This document shows, piece by piece, positions 24,561 through 35,716 of a DNA stretch of 64,000 nucleotides. Location of the stretch: positions 310,001-374,000 of the forward strand of contig OZ237750.1 in NCBI GenBank assembly GCA_965178125.1, written 5' to 3'. Under the pieces are notes generated by a model. The model was given only the letters and a program-made list of their open reading frames with translations. It had not been told where the DNA came from and did not search any database. Origin of the DNA: Bilabrum cf. latius. Taxonomy: Eukaryota > Bigyra: Bicosoecida > Bigyra > Bicosoecida. Position 1 is the stretch's first letter; each line of letters opens with the position of its first letter. The position numbers were made by a program, and so were the translations under genes.

Positions 24561-27500
24561 ATGTTGCCCTGCATGTCTAGCAACTCGCAGGTGGCACAGA
24601 GCCTCAGTTCACGAGGACACCAAGGTGGGTTACTGGGGCCGTCTGCCAATATAGTTAGATTGTCGTATGAAAAACATGATTGTCCAGATCGAACCAAACT
24701 TTTTGCAAAGCGACAACCATCGCAGCAGGACACGGGCTCGGGTCGCAACAAGTCAGTGGTCGCAAGCATTGATGGGTTCGAGGCGCACCCATTCGAGCAC
24801 CCGTGGTTTCCGGCCGCGCTAGCCGGTAGACGCCATGGGATTGGCAGTGATAGTATTGCTTCCATCGAAGGCTGGGCCATTCTGTCCATGCAAGTGGCCC
24901 TGAAGCCGTCCGCAACTCTCGCACAGATCCAGCAGCTCAAGGCGCACTTCCAGCGGGCAGACCCGAGCATGGCTATCCTTGCCTTGGTAGGGGCATGCGG
25001 CGCATTCAGCGGGGGGCATGAGACGAGCAAAGTTGTGCGATCATCGTCGTGCCAGGGTGTCCTCGCCCGCATGCGGGTGGCTCTGCAGACAGGGCGCGGT
25101 CACAAGCACGCTGTGCTCGTTGAAGTGGACGGCACGGCGGCATACATATACTCGTTTGTCAGACCCAGCCTAGTTGTCAGCACCATACCCAATAATCTAG
25201 CTGGAAAGTTCGGGAGCGACGATGGAATAAAGGGTGACACCGAGGGTACTGAGTTGCCGACCGGGTACTGCAGCAGAAGCCCCGAGATGCAGCCGACAGG
25301 CTCGCACCAGGCAGACCCATACCAGACAGCAGGCGAGGTAAATTTAGAGGGTGGACGCGCTCGAGGCATTACTGCTGAAGATCGTAAAGCTGGTGTCGTG
25401 CTGTCGAAACCTGGCAAGCCTGCGGGGTACGGCAACCCTGCACTCAGCGCAGAAGGCATGCTGGCTCTGTTGCCTGCAGTAGCAAAACATGTGCGGTCTA
25501 CAACAGTGGTAGTAGACGTTGCGCAGACATATATATCAAAACCAGGGGCTGTGGCAATGGGGAAATGTTCTACTTCTGATGAAGGCTTTGACGAGACCCC
25601 CAAGTCAGTGGTTGCTGTCACATCTAGCGCTGCGTGCATCGACGTCAGTGACGATCGTGGCGTGTTTGCGCGCGAATGGGGCAGAGATCCGGAGTTATAC
25701 AATCCCATCGCACATGGTTTCAACCCACGGGACTAGGCGCGGGCCCGTGGGGTTGGAAGCTCATGCGCTAGCGCACCAGGGATTGCTGGCGCCGATGCAC
25801 CGCTGGCAGGCAGTCTCCGTGGTGCCACCAACACGCTAGATCCAGATCCACCCAAACTGGCACCTTACCAAGGGCTGGAAAAGGCCGAAGATACGCGCTT
25901 GGGTCTGCACGCAGGGACTGCAATCGACATCCAGATGCTGTGCAAGCCAGCAGAGCTGATTGCCAGCACGGTCTCCGCGACGTGCCACTCGAGTGGTCCG
26001 TCCAGCGCAGAAGATAGTGCATCAACCTCGACCTCGGCATCGTCCTGCAGGGCCAGCACCGTTGTTCATCAGCGCGATAATGTATCGCCACCAGCGGAGC
26101 GCAGCGCCAGGAAGAAAAAGGGATGCGAGAGGAGGTAGACCACTGGCAAGCGGAAGGACTCTTGGCTCTCGGTACAGTCCGAGTCGTTCTAGAGACACGG
26201 GCATGCCATGCACACCGTGCCGTCGCATCGCATGGTGGTTGTACCGGCTGGTTGTGTGCCTGATGGCACAACCGGCGGCCCAGAGCGATCAAGAATCCTG
26301 CTGCCCGTTGCGAGCTGGATGCACGGCTTGGAAGTCCACGCAGAAGGCCTGTTCACTGCAGATGAGAAAGTCGCAATTGCCATTCAGGATAAAAATGTCC
26401 CTGAGGATGCAAACAGCTCGAGCACGCGTTGGACGGCAAGTCGTTCGTGCATGCATGGCATGGATGGCGGGATGGAACCGCCCCAGCTGCCGTTCCTTCC
26501 GGACATCCGGATCCCAGAGCTGCCGGGCCCCAGCTCAGCGCTGGAAGCGCCAGACCCACAGCGCTGTCTTCTGCAAGGTACCACCGTGCGGCTATCAACG
26601 GAGTATTTGTTCTTCCGGGCGGTGTGCTCGATGAGCTCGGAGGTGCGCGACGTGGTTGCGCTCGGCATGGCATCACCCCACAGGGACCTCAGGGGCCATG
26701 ATGCAAGACATGCGCGGTACCATGCAGATAAGGAAAATCGATACAGCGAAGGGTACCAAACAGATGCATCTGGACTGCTGTATCGTGGTCCGCGTGCACA
26801 GGCTCAACCAAGTGGACCCGTGGGCAGGCGACGTCATTTACGCGAAGGCGATGACTCCCTGCAAGAGTCCGAAGTGGACGCACGGGGGCGGGGACCCGAT
26901 GGAAAAGCCGCCTCGGGGCAGCGATCGCGGCACGTGCCCGACCTCCCGCGATTGCGCCTGCAATCAGACGATGGATCGGTGGCACGCTCTACGTCCCGGG
27001 CTGTGGACGATCATCAAGGTTGCCCCGCCAGTCCTCCTCCTAGGGTGCTGGGCAGCCCGGCGTCACGAACGGAAGGAGAGGATGAGCAGGATGGCTGCTA
27101 GTAGGATGATAGGCGCAGAATCGATAAAGCTCATCGAATCGATGGTGATAGTGACGACCAAACACATGCCGACGATGGACCACGGTCGAACCACAATGAT
27201 CGGGATGGTGGCAGAGGTCACGTGACTCCACCACTCAAAGCTAGTTCTGTACCCAAGGCCAGTGCACGCAAGGAGGACATTCCGCGGGGTGCTGCTGCTG
27301 GTGATGCGGGCGTTGCTGCGGGAGCACCGCCATTGCCTGGCCAAAGGGGTGGTCTCTCGAGTCCAAGGCTATCAAGGGGTTCGGGTGTTGTGTCACCGCC
27401 ATCGTCTGGCCAAAGGGGTGGTCTCTCGAGTCCAAAGCTATCAAGGGGGTCGGGTGTGGTGTCTGCATTCGATCGGTTCGGGCTGCTGTCTGAGGAATCC

Positions 27501-28154
27501 AGGCTCGTGGGCGGGCGGGTGCAGCGTGTGGTAGCGGAGGGATTGGCCTCAGCCGTGGGAGGGTCCATCGCCAGCGCGGTCGGGGCGATGAGCAGCCCAG
27601 CTGGCTTTGTCGCCATGGTTGGGATGGGACCTGGGATGCAGACGGTGGGGGCGGGGACGGGCAGTGGCAGTGGCGGCGACGCGGCACACGGTCTTGCGGG
27701 GCTGCATGACCTCGTCCAGGCGTGCGTGGTGGGCGTGGAAGGCGTCAGCGTTTCTCTGCCGCCGCGGGATCATGCATCTTCAAGTTGTGGCCGTGGCTCT
27801 CAGGGCCTCCCGCATGCTGGCGCTTCGGGTGCATCTCACGGGCGAAATTCCGCCGGCGATCAGTCGGTTCGGGCTGGAATTCACGCGAGGTTCGTGGGTC
27901 TGAAGCTGAGATCAACCGCTGAGGAGGAGGAAGGGAACGAAATCCAGCCGGTTCCTTCCAGAGGCGACACTGGGGCTGAGGACACTGCTGAAAGCAGCAG
28001 TGAAGCTGATGTATATCGGGCCGCTCCGCGCAATCCATAGGTGGCCGCACTTGATGAAGGTCCAGGTAGCTGTGCTGGCCTGTCAGATATATTCACGGGG
28101 ATGTGGCCGTGCGGGGCTTGCAGCCAGCGACAGGGAAAGAGGGTGCCGCAGTGA
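24561..28154 (+). CDS. Unknown 1,197-residue protein
   Basis: A continuous frame from ATG 24561 to UGA 28152-28154, with six in-frame UAGs (25734, 26136, 26190, 27099, 27102, 28038) and no other stop. I recognise no family. The N-terminal 250 residues look globular (AILALVGACGAF, HAVLVEVDGTAAYIYSFVR). Another conserved-looking patch is ILLPVASWMHGLEVHAEGLF, followed by TADEKVAIAIQ. The rest is polar, with Arg/Asp- and Ser/Gly-rich stretches and a duplicated segment GQRGGLSSPRLSRGSGVVS. An upstream exon is possible because a TTTCCCAG acceptor-like site precedes the ATG. The start is therefore less certain than the end. Confidence 0.6.
27335..27465 (+). repeat. Two-copy direct repeat of about 65-69 bp inside the unknown gene
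   Basis: Copies begin near 27335 and 27404. Each contains CCAAAGGGGTGGTCTCTCGA and encodes GQRGGLSSP followed by LSRGSGVVS. The copies differ by a few substitutions and keep the frame. Confidence 0.8.
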
Positions 28155-28233
28155 CACCTTGATCTCGACAATGATTCCCTTCAGACGTTTGGTCCAATAG
28201 TTTCAAATATATTGTATTGAGTTGCATTGCAAG

Positions 28234-28584
28234 TCATCGCTTTATGCTACTGCGGCCTGCTGGCACCTGGCTCCCGATCAACCCAAAAATGTACAAATAT
28301 ATACCTCCAACCGCCATGACGCCAAGCATTTGTAGCATGCTGTGAGGAACAATTAGTAGGTACCCATAAATTCCACCTCCCAAGCTAACAATGGAAATGA
28401 CTGTCATGAGCACTAGCTTCACAGTAAACTTGATACGCATGCTTTCGCGTGCCCTTCGGTTGGTCCATCCAGCACCGTTCACGAACAGTCCAATGGAGAT
28501 ACCGACAGCAAGAAACAATACTACAACTGCACCCACGAATCGACCGATTGTACTCATCATTGCCTGTCTATACGTAGTGAACAT
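28234..28584 (-). CDS. Small multi-pass membrane protein, unknown
   Basis: 116 residues, ATG 28584 to UGA 28234-28236. Three hydrophobic segments are visible: GAVVVLFLAVGISIGLFV, KLVLMTVISIVSLGGGIYGY and LGVMAVGGIYLYIFGLIG. A basic loop (NRRARESMRIKF) lies between the first two. I do not recognise the family. No in-frame UAG in the called frame. A tiny upstream exon is conceivable: an ATG followed by GTAAGG at 28622 could splice to 28593 and add UAG-CCG-TTC, but the intron would be only 29 nt. Confidence 0.6.
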   Translation of the reverse strand: MFTTYRQAMMSTIGRFVGAVVVLFLAVGISIGLFVNGAGWTNRRARESMRIKFTVKLVLMTVISIVSLGGGIYGYLLIVPHSMLQMLGVMAVGGIYLYIFGLIGSQVPAGRSSIKR

Positions 28585-28887
28585 GAACGGCTACTAACCG
28601 GTCAATGTTAAGTGCACCTTACCATGTTGTCGACCACGTGGAATTTGGAATTCAGGTCCGGGTGTTAGAGCATGGAGTGCATTTTGCATCGAATTGAGCT
28701 ACGGAGTAGGGCGTCGATGGCGGTAAGAGCTCATTCGAAGTACGCACCACTGGCCTGGTATGCAAGCGGGCGACACAGGCGCCGCGTAGCACAACCAACA
28801 CCTGCAGCGTGTCGGATACAAATTAGATTACGGTGTACGTAAAGACGACGGTTCGCGTCTGGGCGACCATCCAACAAGCGCCATCCA
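28585..28887. other. Intergenic
   Basis: Between two minus-strand genes: upstream of the small membrane protein and the 3' flank of the methyltransferase. Nothing recognisable. Confidence 0.5.
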
Positions 28888-29862
28888 TCACCACTCCTCC
28901 CTAGCCACTGCCTCGAGCCACGGCACCTGCCCCACGGTGATCTCGGTGCAGTGCGGGCACAGCTCGTTGGGCTCGTTCTGCATGATCCTGTACCCGTTCT
29001 TGTCGAGCCTCTCGAGAAGAGCCGCCATAGCATGCATGGACTGCGATTGCCCGTGCTGGCCGTCCTCTGTTGCCGACCCCGGCCACATTTCTTTGAACAT
29101 GGTCTTGTAGTGCATCTCGAACGACACCTAGTTCGGGACACGGCCGCCACCGCTCTCCGCCTCTGACAAAATGCTGTCCCATAGAATGTACTCTGCGCCC
29201 TCGATGTCGGCTTTGAGCAAATCCACCTGCTGCACGCCCATGAGCTTCAAGGCGTCCCCCCACGGGATGAACCCGCTCTTCCCATCGCTCGACGGCTCGT
29301 ATCGATTCGAAATACAGAAGCGGTGCATGCGCACAAATGAGGGTACTGCATCGCTGCTTGCATCAGCTGCAGACACAGTGCAATCGAACGAATGGATGAC
29401 GGCCTGCGGGATGAGCTTCTGCAATCCAATCTCGAATGAGAAGTCCATGTTACTTCCTACGGACGCGACAACGAAGCGCTTGTTGTGGTTTCGTTCGTAC
29501 TACAATCCTGCGAGCCACTTGCCACCATCACCGGACTGCACACCGACTCTTTGCATCTTCGTGCGAGGCCAATCTACAGTCGGCCGAATCATGCTGAACC
29601 TAGCATGCCCTTCCGGGCCCTCAGCACGTTCCACTACTATCTTTCGCCACTCCTGTCGAATGGCTTCACGATTTGATTCGGTTGTAATGCGAGGTCCGGG
29701 TGGCATGCGCAGTGGTGCGGATGATGTAACCCCCTACAGATTCTAGGAATTGGTGGAGCTGCCCGTGTACCTTCCCAACATGAAGCTAAGCGGAATTGCA
29801 GCCAGGAGCACCCCGATGAGAATTCGGCTATTGTTGCTCTGCTCCTTGTTTATACCAACCAT
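28888..29862 (-). CDS. Membrane-anchored SAM-dependent methyltransferase, FkbM / Methyltransf_22 type
   Basis: 324 residues in one frame from ATG 29862 to UGA 28888-28890, with UAGs at 29743, 29734, 29500 and 29128. An N-terminal signal anchor (ILIGVLLAAIPLSFMLG) makes it a type II membrane protein, probably in the Golgi or ER lumen. Then come GGKWLAGL-UAG-YERN, the SAM-binding region VASVGSNMDFSFEIGLQ, IHSFDCTV, the motif DLLKADIEGAEY and VSFEMHYKT. UAG at 29128 directly precedes VSFEMHY. Relatives often have Gln before the corresponding LLxExH strand. The substrate is unknown; glycan methylation is a guess based on topology and family. It is divergent from the GH127 gene with only 114 bp between starts. 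Confidence 0.82.
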
Positions 29863-29976
29863 TGCGCTCACCACAATGATCCAAAGGGAAGCTCCTGGAC
29901 TTCCCGGCGGGCCGGAACCTTCGCCGGCGGACAGTTGCCGTTGCTACTTGCTTTAGTTTAAAGCAGTGCTGCGGTG
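29863..29976. promoter_or_regulatory. 114-bp bidirectional promoter region
   Basis: Separates divergent start codons of the methyltransferase (-) and the GH127 protein (+). It must hold both 5' leaders, so co-regulation is plausible. No specific motif identified. Confidence 0.5.
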
Positions 29977-32583
29977 ATGCAGCCTTTTTCAGTAGTATTG
30001 CTAGGAATATGCGGTACATCAGCCGTGATGTTTGCGCTTGCAGACCCTCTGCAAGAGTTCGTATAGCCCGAAGCAGATACTATTGTTGCGAATGCTACGC
30101 TGCTTGCAACAATAGCTAAATCCGCCCCGGACTGTGCTGCCAAATGCACCGCATTCAATAGTACGATGTGTAATGCATTTTCGTTCGAGGCTGCAGACCA
30201 GCAGTGCGTCATGTCGACGTACAGTCCACACTTTGCGACTGCACCAGCACAAGGCTGGCAGTACTACAGGCGGATCCAAGTGCTCGATTAGACGCCAGTG
30301 TCGTTCGTGGCGCCACCAAAGCTGGAATCACCTGTTCGAAACGTGACGCTTGGCTCTGGCCGACTCCGTGACGCGTTCAATGCAAACATTGACTTTTTGC
30401 TCGGTCACGAGGCAGACGATATTTTGTATTTTTTCCGGGAGCGCGCCGGAGACTAGAACCCCCCAGGCCAGTGCTTCGGGTGGGACGGCGGACTGCGCGG
30501 CTCTGTGAGCGGACTGTTCATGATGGGAAGCGGCGGCGTGCTCCGCTGGGAAGAGCACGACGAGCTGCGAGCACGGCTGGAGGCTGTAGTCAAGGGCATC
30601 GCGCAGGCGCAGGAGCCAAGCGGCTACGCCATGGCCTTCCACTACAACGTCTCATGGATGCACGAGAATCCCGATTACGTCACCTCCTGGGTGACCCACG
30701 GCCTCCTGCAGGCGGCCCGCGCCGGCGTGGACGGCGGGGTCGATGTGCTGCGGAGACACTTTGATTTTTTTGAGAACTGCAGCTCGGTGCCGAGGTACTT
30801 GCCCCCTAACACGGGCCCCACGGCGGCGCCACCTCCGCGCGGCTGGACCACCAATTTCACCACGGGCTTTGGGGCGGCGCAGGGGCACGAGATTTATCTG
30901 ATATACCAGGGGCAGGTTGCGTTCACTTCCATGGCCAAGTCGGTTGTGGGTCGGCAGTCAGACTGGAAATACGTGCGCGATCTGATGCAGGAGACGTGGT
31001 GGCTGGAGAGCCTGAAGAACAAGGAGCTGAGCGCCATTTGGCAGAGGCATTGGTTCTCTCACAACTACGAGACGACTGCCTTCATCTCCTACATGGACCT
31101 CTACTACATCACCGGCGATTCCCTCTACCTTGACGCGATGCTGGGAGCCTGGAGCATGCTCAGGGAACACTGGGTCCACGTGGGGGGCAGTGTTGCCATC
31201 AACGAAGCGTATTACTACCCACCGGACAGCTACTACCTCGACTACACAGAGACGAGTCACAACTCTCTGCCGGCGTGGGCCAGCTCCCACCACCACCACC
31301 ACCACCCCCGGGACGATGCTTGGGAGCAGCACGCTGCCTGCAAGGGACCCGCCCTGGATCGAGACCACCCGTCACACCACGATCACTCGTCACACCAGCA
31401 CGGCATCGCATTCCCCGGCGGCTCCCTGCCAAGCGTGGAGGACGTGTCCGACTTTCAGGGCCACCCTACCGGGGAGCTCTGCGGCTCGAGCTTCTGGATC
31501 ATCTTCAACCAGCAGCTCCACGCCCTCTTCCCCGAGAACGAGACGTTCGCCACGGAAATCGAACGTTCGATCCTGAATGTGGGGCTGGCAAACCCAGCCC
31601 GCAACGGCAGCGAGGGCATCCGGTACTTTGCACTGCTCCACAAGAACAAGCAGACGCCCACCAACCACGCCACGTGCTGCGAGGGCCAGGGAACAAGGCT
31701 GCTCGGCTCCGTACCGGAGCACCTGCTCTCGTACGGGCCCAAGGGCGTCTACTGGGACCTGTATTTCAGCTCCGAGTCATCGTGGGACCTGGGCACGCAC
31801 GGTGGCCCCGGCCCCGACGGGTACTTGCTGAAGGTCAATGTGAGCTCTGGGTTCCCCTACAGCGGCCGGGTGGTCATGAAGGTCTGGGTGGAGCCGCCCG
31901 CCCGCGAGGCAGACCATGCGGGTGTGACGAGCGGGTCGCTGCCGACGTCCATCGACGTCGATTTTGCGCTCCGGATCCCAAGCTGGTCCCAGGGAACAGT
32001 GGACGTATCCGTGAACGGGGCCGCGGTGCGGCACCACGGGACCCGGAGCGGCGCCGGAGGTTTTGTCGCCGGCAGGGCCAGGCATGAAGGCCTGGACTCC
32101 CCAGGGAACAACGATGCAGGGAACACCAACGGCACCGTGGGCGGTTCCCTCAGTTCGCACGCCGGCACGCCGGGAACGTACCTCCATCTGGAGGGCTCGT
32201 GGCCCGTGGGGCGGGGGCCGTCCGGAGCCGCCACCGTGACGTTCGACCTCAACATGGGCTGGCGGGTCACCAAGTACGCCGGCCTGACGTCAGTTCCGGG
32301 CCACGATCGCTGGGCATACGAGTACGGCCCAGTGCTGATGGCCATGACGGGTGCCTGGGACAAGTCGCTCGGCAAAGAAGGGGTGGAGCACGTGCAGGGC
32401 CCCGGGCTTGACCCCGAGAGGCCGGGGGACTGGGCTGAGCTCGACCCCACCCTGGGGGGCCCCCTGCAGTTCCGCGTCAAGGGAGCCAAGCCCAGGGACG
32501 GCAAGCTAGTGACGCTGATGCCCTACATGGACGTCAAGGAGGAGATTTTCGACGTCTACAGCGTGGTCGAGGCCTCTGGTTGA
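29977..32583 (+). CDS. Secreted GH127 (DUF1680)-type glycoside hydrolase, beta-L-arabinofuranosidase-like
   Basis: 868 residues, ATG 29977 to UGA 32581-32583, with UAGs at 30064, 30289 and 30454, all upstream of the longest standard-code ORF. The N-terminus (MQPFSVVLLGICGTSAVMFA) is a signal peptide. The domain begins with SGRLRDAFNANIDFLLG, followed by YFFRERAGD-UAG-NPPGQCFGW, typical of DUF1680 proteins. Metal and catalytic residues expected from the GH127 family are present: Glu500 and Cys502 in GELCGS, and Cys567-Cys568 in HATCCEGQGTR. A His-rich insert (around 31288-31395) is unusual. The C-terminal beta-rich part contains FDLNMGWRVTKYAG. The predicted activity is hydrolysis of arabinofuranosyl groups in glycans outside the cell or in the secretory pathway. 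Its 3' end is 12 bp from the convergent gatC. Confidence 0.9.
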
Positions 32584-32595
32584 CGTGTCCCGGGG

Positions 32596-33051
32596 TCAGC
32601 CCTCGGCATCCCCGTCCCCCTCGCCTCCCATCATCTTCGGGACAGCGTAGAAGCCTCCCATTGTATGCTTTGCAAGAGACATAAGCTTTGCTTGCTCCAG
32701 GGCAGTTGCATCTTTCGCGTCTCCTTCTGTCGACAGGGCCCGAAGCTCGGCCAGCCTCTGGTGGGCGTCGGCAGACGGCACTCCGTATCCGCTTGCCAAT
32801 GCGTGGCTTCTGCCCACTTCGGCCACGAGCTTCTGGGAAGCATCCTTGGTACTCTGCAGAATCTGAAGCATATCTTTCATCTTGTTCAAGTCGGCCTTTG
32901 TCCGCTGGAAGTGCTCGGATTGGCGCCGGAGCGGGATTCGCGACAGCTTGGCTAAGTGCTCAATCTTGGCATCAGATAGTTCGGATTTCGCTCTACGCAG
33001 TGTAGAAGAGCAGAATGCTCGAATCAGCTGCCTAGATGATGCTCTGCGCAT
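32596..33051 (-). CDS. gatC: Glutamyl-tRNA(Gln) amidotransferase subunit C, mitochondrial
   Basis: 151 residues, ATG 33051 to UGA 32596-32598, no UAG. The N-terminus (MRRASSRQLIRAFCSSTLRR) is Arg/Ser-rich with no acids, as in mitochondrial presequences. The GatC signature follows: KIEHLAKLSRIPL, then a helical stretch with LNKMKDMLQIL, and the C-terminal GGFYAVPKMM. GatCAB converts Glu-tRNA(Gln) to Gln-tRNA(Gln) in organelles. The length exceeds bacterial GatC (about 95) because of the presequence and a short insert. Confidence 0.85.
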   Translation of the reverse strand: MRRASSRQLIRAFCSSTLRRAKSELSDAKIEHLAKLSRIPLRRQSEHFQRTKADLNKMKDMLQILQSTKDASQKLVAEVGRSHALASGYGVPSADAHQRLAELRALSTEGDAKDATALEQAKLMSLAKHTMGGFYAVPKMMGGEGDGDAEG

Positions 33052-33181
33052 TGGACAACAGCTCTACTGTGGAATACTAATGGAATTTGTGGGTGGTTCG
33101 TTCGTACCGTAATCGAACGTTCGGTTGCGCGTGATTGACATTAAAAATGGCTTTGGGAGTCTCTAGCACGCTCAAAAGGCT

Positions 33182-35460
33182 ATGTGCGATGTCATCATTA
33201 GTCCTGAAAGCACGATTGGACGATATAAGCTGATGACGTTGCCACCTGCCCTAGTCAAAGAGCTTGAAGGTGGATCCTCGTGAGTGATATTTTTTGAACG
33301 AAGTCCAAGAACTGCAACCCAGCCACATCGAAGCGATATGATGGGCGACTTCGTAGTTCTCTGCGCAGGTTAGAAATTAAATCTGCAGGTAACGAGTCTG
33401 CTGTCATCTGTAGCGATGATAAGACGTACAACTTGCAACTGGTCGAGATCTCGAACAGCATGATGCTGCTTCCCGAAGTTGGAGAGACCGCCAGGGCTCT
33501 GGCAGCGGCAAAGGGTCAGGAACTCCGGAGCAGCCTGGATGCAACACCAAGCGCGGCTACATCGCGTGACGATAGATTGGAAGTTGTTGATCTGTGCCAC
33601 GAGGTGCTCGAGCTCCGGCAGCAGCCCCCAGACATCGGCCGCCTCGCCGAGCTGCTCAAGCGATCCACGCTCAATGCAGCCAGTGAGCATGCCGCCGACA
33701 GCACCGACAAAATTGCTGACGATGACGCGGTCTGGCTCCCTGGATTCCAGACAGACGTGCGAAAGCACGGCCCCACCGAGCCATCTGCATCACAGGGGCA
33801 GGGGCCGGGCGCCGGGGAGACCGACGGCCTCGACGCTTCTTCCCAGGCGATGATGCCCCCGGCAACGCCTGATGCGCCCACCGCATCACAGCAAGCCTAG
33901 GGAGCCTCGTCAGGAGCCTCCTCCGCCTCGTCGGCTGCAGGCGCACCAGCACCAGCCCGGCCCAGGCCTCTGCACGAGCAGTCAGCCGATTGGGAAGAGA
34001 GGCTGCTCCAGGGCAGGCGGCTGTTCACCCGCGGGGAGCTAGAAAATCTGTGCAGAGCCAGCGGTGGCGAGATCGACTCCGAGCTGTGGCGACTCGGAGC
34101 GATGGAAGTCAACGGATACGTCAGGATACCCTCGTTCTAGATGCTGGCTCTGGCCATGGACCGCGTGTGCGCGGCCGTCGTGGAAAACAGCTGGTCGCTG
34201 CTTGCCGTCCCTGCCGCTGATCTGTGCGAGTACCTTGAGTCTGAACTTGATCCTGCCATGGTCGTGTACGTGCTGGGTCGGCTCGGCCTGCCACTGGTGC
34301 CTGTGAAGCAGCAGTCCTCCTCCTCCTCCTCCTCCTCCTCGTCGTCAGCTGCGTCCTCGCAAGAGGCAGCGGCAGCCGGCGAGGATGCCGATGATGGCGA
34401 CCCGGAGCCGACCCATTTTGCCCTGTCGTGCATGGCCGTCGCCCGTATCAGGTGCGAAGAGCTGATACGGCTGGTGCGGGACACGGGGGGCAGGTTGCCT
34501 GGGGACTCAAGGGGAGTGGATGGTAAAGGGGGTGATGGTGACGAGGGGGGGCACGCGCCCACCATCGGATAGCAGATGTCCAGCTTTCCGGTGAGTGAAG
34601 TTTGTGCAGCTGCGACTGAGGGTGGCAGCAGCAGCTGGTCCAGCGTAATTGCCTCATGCTGTGCTCCCGTATACCCTTCCCTTCCCAAGTCAAGCCAAGT
34701 ACCCGCTACCATTTTCGTTTGGCCTATCACCGCAGTGCTACGACGCGGGCAAGTTCATGCTCGTGGTGGCCGACATGGTCGCACCGCTGGCCGCGTTGCC
34801 GGCGCCGCGCAATCTTGCGGAACTAGACGAGGAGGGAATCCTCGGCAAGGACGGCAAGCAGGTGCGGTTCCGCAGAGGCAGGGCGGGAGGCGCCGCGCTC
34901 GCTGATAGTCCTGGAGAACACCCCGAGTGGTATGACACACGGTCCCTTTTGCGGTTGCAACCGGGTGCAGCGGCAGCGGCGGCAGCAGCAGGAACGAGCG
35001 GCGAGGCAGGTGCTTCGTCTTCCGCGGTCGAAGGCGAGCACGCGCGGGCGGCCCTGGCCGGCATCGCGCTTGAGCAGGTGCTCAACGGCGAGCACTTGCT
35101 CGAGTGCTTCTTGGAGCAGGACCTCCACACCGTCCCTGCGGACAGGTTTAGGGCGCTGTTTCGTCGCAAGGAAAGCTGGACGGTCGAGGAGCTCAAGCCC
35201 TACATCGAGTGAGTACAGTGCAGTGCACCCTACCTTGACCCGGAGTCCGGATCGTGACGTGCGGATGCTTCGGATGCGTTTCCTTCGCCCCGCATGTGCT
35301 GTCGCCTTCCGTCACGAGTACCGACCTCCGCCCACTTTGCTTTCCGCGCTACTCCCGCAGGCCGCTGGTGGGTCCCGGCCGCTCGATGGCCGACATGCTG
35401 CTGCAGTACACGCGCGGGACTAGCTTGCCGGATGGCTCGAAGCAGTACTCCGCACGGTGA
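33182..35460 (+). CDS. DCC1: Sister chromatid cohesion protein DCC1 (alternative RFC subunit)
   Basis: Four exons: 33182-33279, 33369-34590, 34736-35208, 35361-35460 (630 residues). Donors are all GTGAGT; acceptors are TGCGCAG, ACCGCAG and CCCGCAG, and all phases close. UAGs lie at 33898, 34138 and 34570. Family features are GRYKLMTLPPALVKELEGG, SAVICSDDKTYNL followed by EISNSMMLLP, the winged-helix region LGAMEVNGYVRIPSF-UAG-MLALAM, and the terminus DMLLQYTRGTSLPDGSKQYS. Dcc1 joins Ctf8 and Ctf18 in the clamp-loader variant that loads PCNA and supports cohesion. It is longer than typical (about 390) owing to Ser, Ala and Gln-rich inserts. The start at 33182 is the first in-frame ATG after an upstream UAA. 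Confidence 0.85.
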
Positions 35461-35698
35461 CATGGTTGGGGTCAGATCGTTGCTGCTGATAGTTGTGGTG
35501 GTGGCTGTCCTACTACTCTACAGGAATGCATCTTGTTACGGACCCCCCAGCATCAGATACAGGTGTCCTGTGCTACGCCCTGCCGCCGCCGGCCTCCGCT
35601 GGCGACGATGCGGTTGTAACCTTCTTCGCACGATCATATCCAGGTCGGTACTGTGTTATCCCTCTCGCAACCGCTTCGTTTTCTTGTCATTTCCATTC

Positions 35699-35704
35699 AA
35701 TAAA
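35699..35704 (+). terminator. Possible polyadenylation signal AATAAA
   Basis: AATAAA lies 240 bp after the DCC1 stop and just before the next start at 35717. It could serve DCC1. Single hexamer, so weak evidence. Confidence 0.25.
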
Positions 35705-35716
35705 CACATTGGAGGT

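Noticed and set aside
24503-25072. Minus-strand ORF of 189 codons
   Set aside because: It lies antisense to a plus frame open for 1,198 codons that ends at UGA; no domain is visible in the minus ORF.
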